Shown piece by piece: positions 1-5,064 of a stretch of DNA of 6,685 bases. Below the pieces are notes generated by a model. It was given only the letters and a program-made list of their open reading frames with translations, made no database searches and was not told where the DNA came from. The DNA comes from DASYYE01 sp035946955 (GTDB lineage: Bacteria; Actinomycetota; Actinomycetes; Streptosporangiales; Streptosporangiaceae): the NCBI GenBank assembly GCA_035946955.1, contig DASYYE010000208.1:1-6685 (forward strand). Reading direction: 5' to 3'. A program made the position numbers and the translations under genes. The stretch's first letter is position 1, and each line of letters starts with the position of its first letter.

Positions 1-740
1 CCGACGCTGAACCAGCCCCAGAACCGGCCGAACCGCTCGTTGATCAGCCGGGCGTGCCCCACGCCGGTGACCGCCCCGAGCCGTACCACCATCTCCTGGT
101 TGACGATGAGGACTGGGACCAGCAACAGCAAGACCCACAACAGGCTGTAGCCGTAGTCCTGGCCGGCCTGTGCGTAGGTGGCGACACCGCCCGCGTCATT
201 GTCACCGACCATCACGATCAGGCCTGGCCCGACGATCGCGAGGAATGTGATGAGGCGGCGGCGCCAGCCGCTCTGGTGCTCCTCACCGACCCGGATCCGG
301 CCCAGCGCGCCCTCGATGTCACCCAGGTGGGCGTCGTCCAGCACCGCGCTGGGGCGTGTCAGGGTGGACTGGGCCGCTGTGGGCTGCTGAGCGGTGTTAG
401 CCGACCCGGCTGGACCCGGGGTGGAACGCTGCTGTCCCGCGACCCCACCCGATCCAGACGAGTCCCGCGCGGGGGGTTGCTGTGGCCGCCCCGCTGGACG
501 AGACGCGGGCGATGGCCCCGGTGGTGGTGGCCGCCCGGCTGGAGTGGGCGCGGGCGATGGCCCCGGTGGTGGTGGCTGCCCGGCTGGAGTGGGCGCGGGC
601 GATGGCCCTGGCTGTGGTCGTGGCCGGCCGGAACCAGCCTGCGATGGTGCCGCGGGCGGCGAGGCCCGGCCCTGCTCGTCCCGCGGCGCGGCGTCGTGCG
701 GCGCGGGGTCGCGTGGTGTCTCGCCGTTCGGGTGGTTCAC
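1..740 (-). CDS. NRAMP-superfamily divalent metal transporter, N-terminal part (3' end beyond window)
   Basis: Predicted inner-membrane, proton-coupled divalent cation transporter of the NRAMP superfamily; 246 codons are visible and the gene continues past the left edge. The GTG start (740-738) overlaps the stop of the upstream MgtE-like gene as GTGA, and a GGGGGA Shine-Dalgarno lies 6 bases upstream. Residues 1 to about 130 are a low-complexity Pro/Ala/Gly/Gln tail with three imperfect repeats of GPSPAPTPAGRPPPP (about 60-90 and just before). A short linker (about 131-158) leads to the first membrane helix: residues 170-200 read VGPGLIVMVGDND then AGGVATYAQAG, the NRAMP TM1 signature, followed by a second helix at about 200-217 and VNQEMVVRLGAVTGVGHARLI. 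The metal-binding D-P-G-N of classical MntH is D182-A183-G184-G185 here, so Mn2+ specificity should not be assumed. The TM6 metal motif lies outside the window. Codons in the Pro-rich part use CCA often, unlike the rest. Family assignment is firm; substrate is unknown. Confidence 0.85.
   Translation of the reverse strand, partial: MNHPNGETPRDPAPHDAAPRDEQGRASPPAAPSQAGSGRPRPQPGPSPAPTPAGQPPPPGPSPAPTPAGRPPPPGPSPASRPAGRPQQPPARDSSGSGGVAGQQRSTPGPAGSANTAQQPTAAQSTLTRPSAVLDDAHLGDIEGALGRIRVGEEHQSGWRRRLITFLAIVGPGLIVMVGDNDAGGVATYAQAGQDYGYSLLWVLLLLVPVLIVNQEMVVRLGAVTGVGHARLINERFGRFWGWFSV
475..645. repeat. 45-bp in-frame tandem repeat encoding the Pro-rich tail
   Basis: On the plus strand the unit beginning GATGGCCCCGGTGGTGG starts at 511, 556 and 601, an exact 45-bp period. 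The 511 and 556 copies are nearly identical. The 601 copy decays after about 20 bases, and a degenerate partial copy precedes 511. Because 45 is a multiple of three, each unit adds 15 residues (GPSPAPTPAG[RQ]PPPP) to the NRAMP-like protein without breaking frame. Near-identity between copies suggests recent slippage or unequal recombination, so copy number may differ between strains. Confidence 0.85.
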
Positions 741-2056
741 GTACTGTCCCCCGCGTGCGCGTCCGGGGGCTGGGCGGCCTCGCGCCGTCGCCAGTCCTCG
801 GGCAGGGTGACCTCCAGGACGTCGTCCACGGTGATGACGCCGATCATGTGGCGCTGCTCGTCCACGACCGGGATGGTGATGAGGTTGTAGTCGCTCATCA
901 ACACCGCGACGTCCACTACGTCGGTGCCGGGGCCCACCCGGACCGGGTCACGGTCGCAGACGTCGGCCAGGTCCGCCGACGGGTCTGCCTGCAACAGCGT
1001 GACCAACTTGGCGACCCCCATCAGACGACCGCGCTCGTCCACCGCATGGACGCTGGTGAGCGCCTCCGGCTGCAGAGTGGCGGCCAGGCCCACTGCGGCG
1101 AGCGCTTCACTGACGCGTGCGCCGGGGGCCAGCGTGAGGAACTCGACCCCCATCAGGCCCCCCGCACTGGTGGGGTTGAACCCCATCAGCGTCATCACCT
1201 TGGTGCGCTGGCTTGCTGGCAGCAGGTCCAGGACCGGCTGACGCCGGTGCTGCGGCAGTTCGCTGATCGCGTCGGCCGCGTCGTCGGCCCGCATATGTGC
1301 CAGCACGTCGGCGACCTCGGCGTCGGTGCGGTTGCTCAGCAGCCGTGTGGCATGGTCTTCGTCCAGTTCCTCGAAGACATCCGCTTCGAGTTCCGGGTCC
1401 TCGTGGACATGGCCGAGGATCTCCGTCTCCTCGGCCTTGGATGCTTCTTCCAGCAGGTCCGCGATCTGGGCGGGTTTCAGCCTCCGGATGCGGGCGAACG
1501 GTCCGCGGGTCAGGGCGCTGCCGGCGTGCCCGATCAACGGCTCGAAGCGTGACCACTCACGGAAGGGGTCTGCCATTACTGGCAGCCCCGACCCCCGGTC
1601 GAACAGCCCGCGCCACCCGGTATGCCGCCGGTAGGTGCAGACTCCGGTGAGCACCCACTCCCCTCCTCGGCGTTCGAGCTCGAGGTCGGCCGCCTTGGTC
1701 AGGTGCGCGGACTCCACGTCGATGAGTCGGTGCCCCAGCACGTCGGCCCGCAGCAGTACCTCCCCGGGGCGGCGCTCGAACTGCCGCAGGTCAAGTTTGG
1801 CGCTGATGAGGCTGAGGACTTCGCCGTCAAAGGAGCCGACCTGCTCCAGCGGGACGAACACCGTCTTGCCACCGACCGCGGCCACTACGCCGATCACCAG
1901 CGGGAGTTCGTTGCCCCGCAGCCGCACGACCACGTCCGCGACACGTCCCAGCGACTCACCAGCGCGGTCGGTGATGGGGCGCTTGACGATGTCCAGCAGG
2001 TGCCGGGTGCGTACGTCGTCCGCCTGCGGGGCTGGTGCGGGCGGTGTTGTTGTCAT
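737..2056 (-). CDS. Soluble PRC-barrel / MgtE-N / CBS-pair protein (putative Mg2+ sensor partner of the NRAMP-like transporter)
   Basis: A 439-residue protein with no hydrophobic membrane segments, so cytoplasmic. Two PRC-barrel-like beta domains (about 18-90, with LLDIVKRPITDRAGESLGRV, and about 95-150) are followed by an MgtE N-terminal helical domain (about 185-290, with RLKPAQIADLLEEA and ADVLAHMRADDAADAISEL). Two CBS motifs follow: one at about 300-355 beginning with the MgtE-like SAGGLMGVEFLTLAPGA, and one at about 365-420 ending IPVVDEQRHMIGVITVDDVLE. In true MgtE channels, the N and CBS domains bind Mg2+ and gate the pore. Here the MgtE pore domain is absent, and the next gene, overlapping by 4 bases, is an NRAMP-family transporter. 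I infer a cation-sensing regulatory subunit acting in trans; direct binding is unproven. The ATG start at 2056 has a strong AGAGGGGAGA ribosome site 9 bases upstream. A structured leader precedes it. Confidence 0.88.
   Translation of the reverse strand: MTTTPPAPAPQADDVRTRHLLDIVKRPITDRAGESLGRVADVVVRLRGNELPLVIGVVAAVGGKTVFVPLEQVGSFDGEVLSLISAKLDLRQFERRPGEVLLRADVLGHRLIDVESAHLTKAADLELERRGGEWVLTGVCTYRRHTGWRGLFDRGSGLPVMADPFREWSRFEPLIGHAGSALTRGPFARIRRLKPAQIADLLEEASKAEETEILGHVHEDPELEADVFEELDEDHATRLLSNRTDAEVADVLAHMRADDAADAISELPQHRRQPVLDLLPASQRTKVMTLMGFNPTSAGGLMGVEFLTLAPGARVSEALAAVGLAATLQPEALTSVHAVDERGRLMGVAKLVTLLQADPSADLADVCDRDPVRVGPGTDVVDVAVLMSDYNLITIPVVDEQRHMIGVITVDDVLEVTLPEDWRRREAAQPPDAHAGDST
747..752 (-). 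promoter_or_regulatory. Ribosome binding site for the NRAMP-like gene
   Basis: GGGGGA on the minus strand, 6 bases before the GTG at 740, inside the end of the upstream coding region. It supports this distal start rather than an internal GTG at codon 133 (344-342), which has no visible Shine-Dalgarno. It therefore supports the Pro-rich tail being translated. Confidence 0.6.
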
Positions 2057-2065
2057 GAGCGAGCA

Positions 2066-2075
2066 TCTCCCCTCT
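2066..2075 (-). promoter_or_regulatory. Ribosome binding site of the PRC/MgtE-N/CBS gene
   Basis: AGAGGGGAGA on the minus strand, 9 bases upstream of the ATG at 2056. It sits directly beside the TGGC/GCCA stem (2075-2086) of the leader, so folding of the leader could influence its accessibility. Confidence 0.65.
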
Positions 2076-2160
2076 GGCCAGCGCCAGACGCCATGCGTCT
2101 CACACCAGTCCCGGAGGTCCGTGGGTTACCAGCCACTCCCACCTAGCCGAGCAGCTAGGC
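2066..2160 (-). promoter_or_regulatory. Structured 5' leader, candidate metal-responsive RNA element
   Basis: Between the upstream terminator and the MgtE-like start, the minus strand holds consecutive possible hairpins. These are CCTAGC/GCTAGG with a 6-base loop (2142-2159), GTGGG/CCCAC (2121-2125 with 2138-2142), AGACGC/GCGTCT with a 3-base loop (2086-2100), and an alternative TGGC/GCCA (2075-2086) that competes with the last one at its edge and borders the ribosome site. M-box (ykoK) riboswitches are known upstream of Mg2+-transport genes. From memory, the pieces GCTAGGTGGG and GAGACGC are loosely reminiscent of the M-box core, but I cannot fit the full consensus. It may instead be an unclassified leader or chance GC-rich folding. 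Confidence 0.35.
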
Positions 2161-2195
2161 ACCCTTACCGCAACGAACACCGTACGGCGCCCCGG

Positions 2196-2230
2196 TAAAC
2201 AAAAGGTGCCCACTGAGGTACGTGGGAACC
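2196..2230 (-). terminator. Rho-independent terminator after the KdpE-like gene
   Basis: Read on the minus strand, GGTTCCCAC pairs with GTGGGCACC (one T/C mismatch in nine pairs) around an 8-base loop, and the tract TTTTGTTT follows at once. It begins 38 bases past the response regulator stop codon. It separates the two-component operon from the MgtE-like/NRAMP operon on the same strand, implying that the latter has its own promoter within about 2076-2195. I see no convincing -35/-10 pair there. Confidence 0.75.
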
Positions 2231-2268
2231 ATTAGCGGCAGCCCGGTCCTGTGGGGCGCATTGCCGGT

Positions 2269-2946
2269 TCAGGCGCTGAAGCGGTAGCCCATACCAGACT
2301 CGGTGAGCAGATAACGCGGCCGCGACGGCTCTGGTTCGAGCTTGCGGCGCAACTGCGCGACATAGACACGCAGGTAGTTGCTCTCGGTCTCGTACGCGGG
2401 GCCCCACACCTCCTGGAGGAGCTGCCGCTGCGTAACGAGGCGGCCCCGGTTGCGCACCAGGACCTCCAGCAACTGCCACTCAGTCGGGGTCAGGCGCACG
2501 TCGCTGGCATCGGCCCGCGTGACACGTTTGGCGCCCAGGTCGACGGTGAAGTCGTCGGTCTTCACCACCGGCTCATCAGGCGCGGGGGACGCACGGCGGA
2601 TCGCGGCACGGAGCCGGGCGAGCAGCTCGTCCATGCCAAAGGGCTTGGTCACGTAGTCGTCGGCACCAGCGTCGAGCGCTGCCACCTTCTGGCTCTCGTG
2701 GCCCCAGACCGACAGCACGATGATCGGCGTGGATGCCCAGCCCCGGACGCCGCGGATGACGTCAGTGCCATCCATGTCGGGCAGTCCGAGGTCAAGGATC
2801 ATGACATCGGGGCGCTCACGGGCCATGGCCGCCAGCCCAGACGCGCCATCGCTGGCGGTACTGACCTGGTAGTTGCGCGCGGTGAGGTTGATCCGCAGCG
2901 CACGCAGGATGGAGGGTTCGTCGTCGACGACCAGCACACGGGTCAA
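2269..2946 (-). CDS. kdpE: KdpE-type response regulator (OmpR/PhoB family)
   Basis: A 225-residue DNA-binding response regulator. The receiver domain (1-115) has the acidic pair D8-D9, phosphoacceptor D52 in LDLGLPDMDG, S79 at the conserved Ser/Thr position and K101 in TKPFGMDELLAR. The OmpR-type winged helix spans about 130-225, with RLTPTEWQLLEVLVRNRGRL, the recognition region YLRVYVAQLRRKLE and the C-terminal hairpin RYLLTESGMGYRF. Length and sequence match KdpE, which in the classical system activates the K+ transporter kdpFABC at low K+. The start is TTG (2946-2944), overlapping the kinase stop as TTGA, which indicates translational coupling; starting later would cut off the first beta strand. 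No kdpFABC is present, and the nearest plausible target is the divergent KimA-like permease. The gene ends at a clear terminator. Family is certain; regulon is inferred. Confidence 0.92.
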   Translation of the reverse strand: MTRVLVVDDEPSILRALRINLTARNYQVSTASDGASGLAAMARERPDVMILDLGLPDMDGTDVIRGVRGWASTPIIVLSVWGHESQKVAALDAGADDYVTKPFGMDELLARLRAAIRRASPAPDEPVVKTDDFTVDLGAKRVTRADASDVRLTPTEWQLLEVLVRNRGRLVTQRQLLQEVWGPAYETESNYLRVYVAQLRRKLEPEPSRPRYLLTESGMGYRFSA

Positions 2947-4841
2947 GAGCCCGCGCCCTGCATGGTCTGCGCGTCCTTGGTCGCGACCGGGAGCGTGACG
3001 CGAACCGTCAGGCCGCCCCCGGGTGTGTCAACGGCCACGATGGCACCACCCATGGCCTCGGTGAAGCCCTTGGCCACCGCCAGGCCAAGCCCGACTCCGA
3101 CCTTGCGCTCGTCGAACCGCTGGAACGGCTCGAAGATGCGTGACTTCAGCTCGTCCGGCACGCCTGATCCCTGGTCGACGACCTCGAGCACGACGCTTCC
3201 GTCAACACGGCGGGCCTGCAATGCAGGTGGCTGTGCCGGGGGCGAGTGGTGCAGTGCATTGGAGAACAGGTTCGCCAGCACGCGTTCCAGCAGGCCGGGG
3301 TCGGCCAGCACGAGCGGTGTGCCGTCCGGTACCTCCAGCCGGAAGTCCTCGTGGGCGTCGAGCCCACGCAACGCGACCGGCGCCACCTCGTCGATGGTGA
3401 TCGGGCGGAGGAATGGCTGCAGCGAGCCGGTATGCAGGCGGCTCATGTCGAGCAGGTTCCCGATGAGACCGTCGAGCCGGTCCGCGTTCTGCTCGATCGT
3501 GGCGAGCAGGGCCTCCTCGTCGGCCTCGGTCCAGGCGACGTCGGTCTGCCGCAGGCTGCTGACACTGGCCTTGATCGAGGCCAGTGGCGTACGCAGGTCG
3601 TGACTGACCGCAGCAAGCAGCGCGGTCCGCATCCGGTTCCCTTCGGCCAGCGCCTCCGCCTGGGCTGCCTGGGTGCGCAGCCGCTCCCGGTCAAGTGCGG
3701 CCGCGGCCTGCGCCGCGAACCCCGCCAGCAAACCAGGCGCTACTGTCCTGGGCTGGCCGCTGACCTCGAGTGCCAGGTCAGCGCGGACCACCACCCGGGT
3801 GGTGCCTGCGCCTTCGGGAGCGCCGCCGCTGACCGCGATGGGAACCCACCGGCCGCTGACCAGCTCCTGCAACTCGGCGTGACCGCCCTGGGTCTGGACG
3901 AGGTGGTCGAGGACGGCCGCAGGAGTGTCGGCACCGCCCAGCACCGTCTGCGCCAGCGTGAGCAACAGCCTGGCCTCTTCCCGGCTGCGGGCCGCCTGAC
4001 CTGCCCGGCTGGCAGCCAGATGGACCACGCTGCTGACAGCCACTGCGACGGTGACGAACAGCAGGAGCGCCAGGAGGTTGTCCGGCTTGTCAATGGTGAA
4101 CGTGTGCACCGGCGGGGTGAAGAACCAGTTCACCAGGAGACTGGCGGACGCGGCGGCGAGCACTGCGGGCCAGAAGCCGCCGACCACCGCCAGCGCGACC
4201 ACGGCGACCAGGTAGATGAGCAGGTCGTCGGTCAGGCTGAGGTCAGGATGGGCGAACACCAGCAGGGCCGTGAGCGCGGGCAGGCCCACGGCACCCAGCA
4301 GGACGCCGAGTACCGCACGGCGGGCACCGACCGCATATGCAGACCTGGCGAGGATGGGCCTGGACGGCGCGGTGGGCACGCTGCGCGGCATCTGCTGGTC
4401 CACCTGACCAGCCTGGTCTTCCTCACCAGCCGGCCTGGGGCCGGTGCCAGGCCCTCCGGCACTACGCGCGCCCACATTCACCAGTATGGGCCGCTCCGCT
4501 GACCAGCGCATCAGCAGACCGACGGCGGCGCCAGCCGCGGCACACACGAACATCACGATCGCGGCGGTCGCTGCGAAGTGGCCGGTCAGCCGCAACTGTG
4601 CGTAAGGCGGCCGGGAGAACCCAACCGTGGTGAGCCACCCCACCAGGGCCAGTGGCAGCGCAGCTGACAGTTGCGCCACGAAGGACAGGAGGGTCACCAC
4701 TGCCGCGCACGCGACAAGGACGCCCATGGCGGAGAACCGGCCATGGAGCGCCGCGGCGAACGTGCCGACAACGAACAGCAACGCGAAGCCCGACACCAGG
4801 GCAAAGGGTGTCGCGAGCCCCTGCTGTACACGACCACTCAT
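2943..4841 (-). CDS. kdpD: KdpD-like membrane sensor histidine kinase lacking the N-terminal KdpD/USP domain
   Basis: A 632-residue sensor kinase, shorter than classical KdpD (about 850-900). Residues 10-112 hold about four membrane segments, followed by a disordered Gly/Pro/Gln linker (125-165). A DUF4118 four-helix block (about 175-275) contains the characteristic NWFFTPPVHTFTI. A GAF-like region (about 290-385) leads to HisKA with phosphoacceptor H414 in SHDLRTPLASIKASV. HATPase_c follows, with N box NLFSNALHHSP (N524, N528), G1 box DQGSGVP (D556), F box FEPFQRF and G2 box GVGLGLAVAKGF. The catalytic core is intact. The N-terminal ATP-binding KdpD sensor and USP domains are missing. The extra membrane block resembles a degenerate DUF4118 copy (FSRPPYAQLRL). 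The ATG at 4841 is the only good start before an in-frame TAA at 4879-4877, but its ribosome site is weak. It is cotranscribed with the response regulator. It presumably senses K+ or ionic stress; the signal is inferred. Confidence 0.9.
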   Translation of the reverse strand: MSGRVQQGLATPFALVSGFALLFVVGTFAAALHGRFSAMGVLVACAAVVTLLSFVAQLSAALPLALVGWLTTVGFSRPPYAQLRLTGHFAATAAIVMFVCAAAGAAVGLLMRWSAERPILVNVGARSAGGPGTGPRPAGEEDQAGQVDQQMPRSVPTAPSRPILARSAYAVGARRAVLGVLLGAVGLPALTALLVFAHPDLSLTDDLLIYLVAVVALAVVGGFWPAVLAAASASLLVNWFFTPPVHTFTIDKPDNLLALLLFVTVAVAVSSVVHLAASRAGQAARSREEARLLLTLAQTVLGGADTPAAVLDHLVQTQGGHAELQELVSGRWVPIAVSGGAPEGAGTTRVVVRADLALEVSGQPRTVAPGLLAGFAAQAAAALDRERLRTQAAQAEALAEGNRMRTALLAAVSHDLRTPLASIKASVSSLRQTDVAWTEADEEALLATIEQNADRLDGLIGNLLDMSRLHTGSLQPFLRPITIDEVAPVALRGLDAHEDFRLEVPDGTPLVLADPGLLERVLANLFSNALHHSPPAQPPALQARRVDGSVVLEVVDQGSGVPDELKSRIFEPFQRFDERKVGVGLGLAVAKGFTEAMGGAIVAVDTPGGGLTVRVTLPVATKDAQTMQGAGS

Positions 4842-4875
4842 CTCGTTACCAGTCGACCCCCAGCACAGGGCCCAA

Positions 4876-4901
4876 GTTAAGGATCTTGATAAAACCTTAA
4901 C
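4876..4901. repeat. Inverted repeat GTTAAGG / CCTTAAC, candidate operator
   Basis: Perfect 7-bp arms, GTTAAGG (4876-4882) and CCTTAAC (4895-4901), with a 12-bp AT-rich spacer, 35 bases upstream of the kinase start. Without a T-tract it is not a terminator, and its position suits a regulator binding site. Self-regulation by the KdpE-type protein is the simplest inference. Confidence 0.5.
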
Positions 4902-4960
4902 GCGCAGGTCAGCAGTATTGATGCGGCCTTAGCGGCTGCCGCGCCCCACCGCGCTTAGCG
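4886..4960 (+). promoter_or_regulatory. Direct repeats TTGAT-N4-CCTTA and CTTARCG, candidate KdpE binding sites
   Basis: TTGAT-N4-CCTTA-N-CG occurs at 4886-4902 and again at 4918-4934, 32 bp apart (close to three helical turns). The core CTTARCG recurs a third time at 4954-4960. Identity within each element is high, while the N4 differs (AAAA against GCGG), so it is not simple duplication. OmpR-family regulators bind direct repeats in phase with the helix, and a KdpE-type regulator is encoded next door. No binding data are visible; the assignment is inference. Confidence 0.45.
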
Positions 4961-4965
4961 TCGTG

Positions 4966-4977
4966 ATGGACGTCCAT
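4966..4977. repeat. 12-bp perfect palindrome
   Basis: ATGGACGTCCAT is fully self-complementary and lies about 90 bases upstream of the permease start. It could be an operator for a dimeric regulator. A 12-bp palindrome can occur by chance, so this is tentative. Confidence 0.35.
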
Positions 4978-4987
4978 GAGGGCGAGC

Positions 4988-5044
4988 GGGCCTGGGATCG
5001 GGCACCGGCTGTGGTGGCACAGCCGACGGCCTGACCCGGGGCCC
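4988..5044 (+). promoter_or_regulatory. Foldable 5' leader of the permease with perfect hairpin
   Basis: CGGCTGTG (5006-5013) and CACAGCCG (5018-5025) form a perfect 8-bp stem with a GTGG loop. Outside it, GGGCC and GGG (4988-4996) can pair with CCC and GGCCC (5035-5044), giving a nested structure that ends just before the ribosome site. The Bacillus homologue kimA is controlled by a c-di-AMP (ydaO) riboswitch. This region is shorter and I do not recognise that consensus in it, so it is called only as a structured leader. Confidence 0.35.
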
Positions 5045-5048
5045 TGAG

Positions 5049-5060
5049 AAGGGGAAGGGA
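5049..5060 (+). promoter_or_regulatory. Ribosome binding site of the permease
   Basis: A purine-rich AAGGGGAAGGGA run ends 4 bases before GTG 5065; its AGGGG core is 10 bases upstream. An in-frame TGA at 5032-5034 rules out longer starts, so the GTG is the favoured start over the internal ATG at 5167. Confidence 0.6.
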
Positions 5061-5064
5061 ACTG

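Larger units (their letters stand above)
4842..5064. promoter_or_regulatory. Divergent intergenic regulatory region between kinase and permease
   Basis: These 223 bp must hold the promoters of both transcription units. The kinase-proximal half is AT-richer than anything else nearby and carries repeated CTTARCG elements, a TTGAT-N4-CCTTA direct repeat and an inverted repeat. The permease-proximal half is GC-rich with a palindrome and hairpin. TTGATA at 4886 and TATCAA on the opposite strand resemble core promoter hexamers, but no well-spaced pair is convincing. That would suit activator-dependent promoters. Entries below give the individual elements. Confidence 0.6.

Noticed and set aside
475..645. 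CRISPR array or intergenic satellite
   Set aside because: The 45-bp units are directly adjacent without spacers and stay in frame within a coding region, so they are protein repeats.
482..1552. Long plus-strand open frame opposite the MgtE-like and NRAMP-like genes
   Set aside because: Its translation has no recognisable domain and is charged and low in complexity, while the minus strand encodes clear PRC, MgtE-N, CBS and NRAMP domains. It is an antisense shadow from high GC content.
2251..4502. Two long overlapping plus-strand open frames opposite the response regulator and kinase
   Set aside because: They mirror the well-supported kdpE/kdpD-like genes, have no family signature and no ribosome sites.
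4876..4901. Rho-independent terminator
   Set aside because: The inverted repeat has AT-rich 7-bp arms, a 12-base loop and no T-tract on either side, and it lies upstream of both divergent genes.
4988..5064. ydaO-type c-di-AMP riboswitch call
   Set aside because: Suggested by the Bacillus kimA precedent, but the region is short and I cannot recognise the conserved core; only a structured leader is supported.
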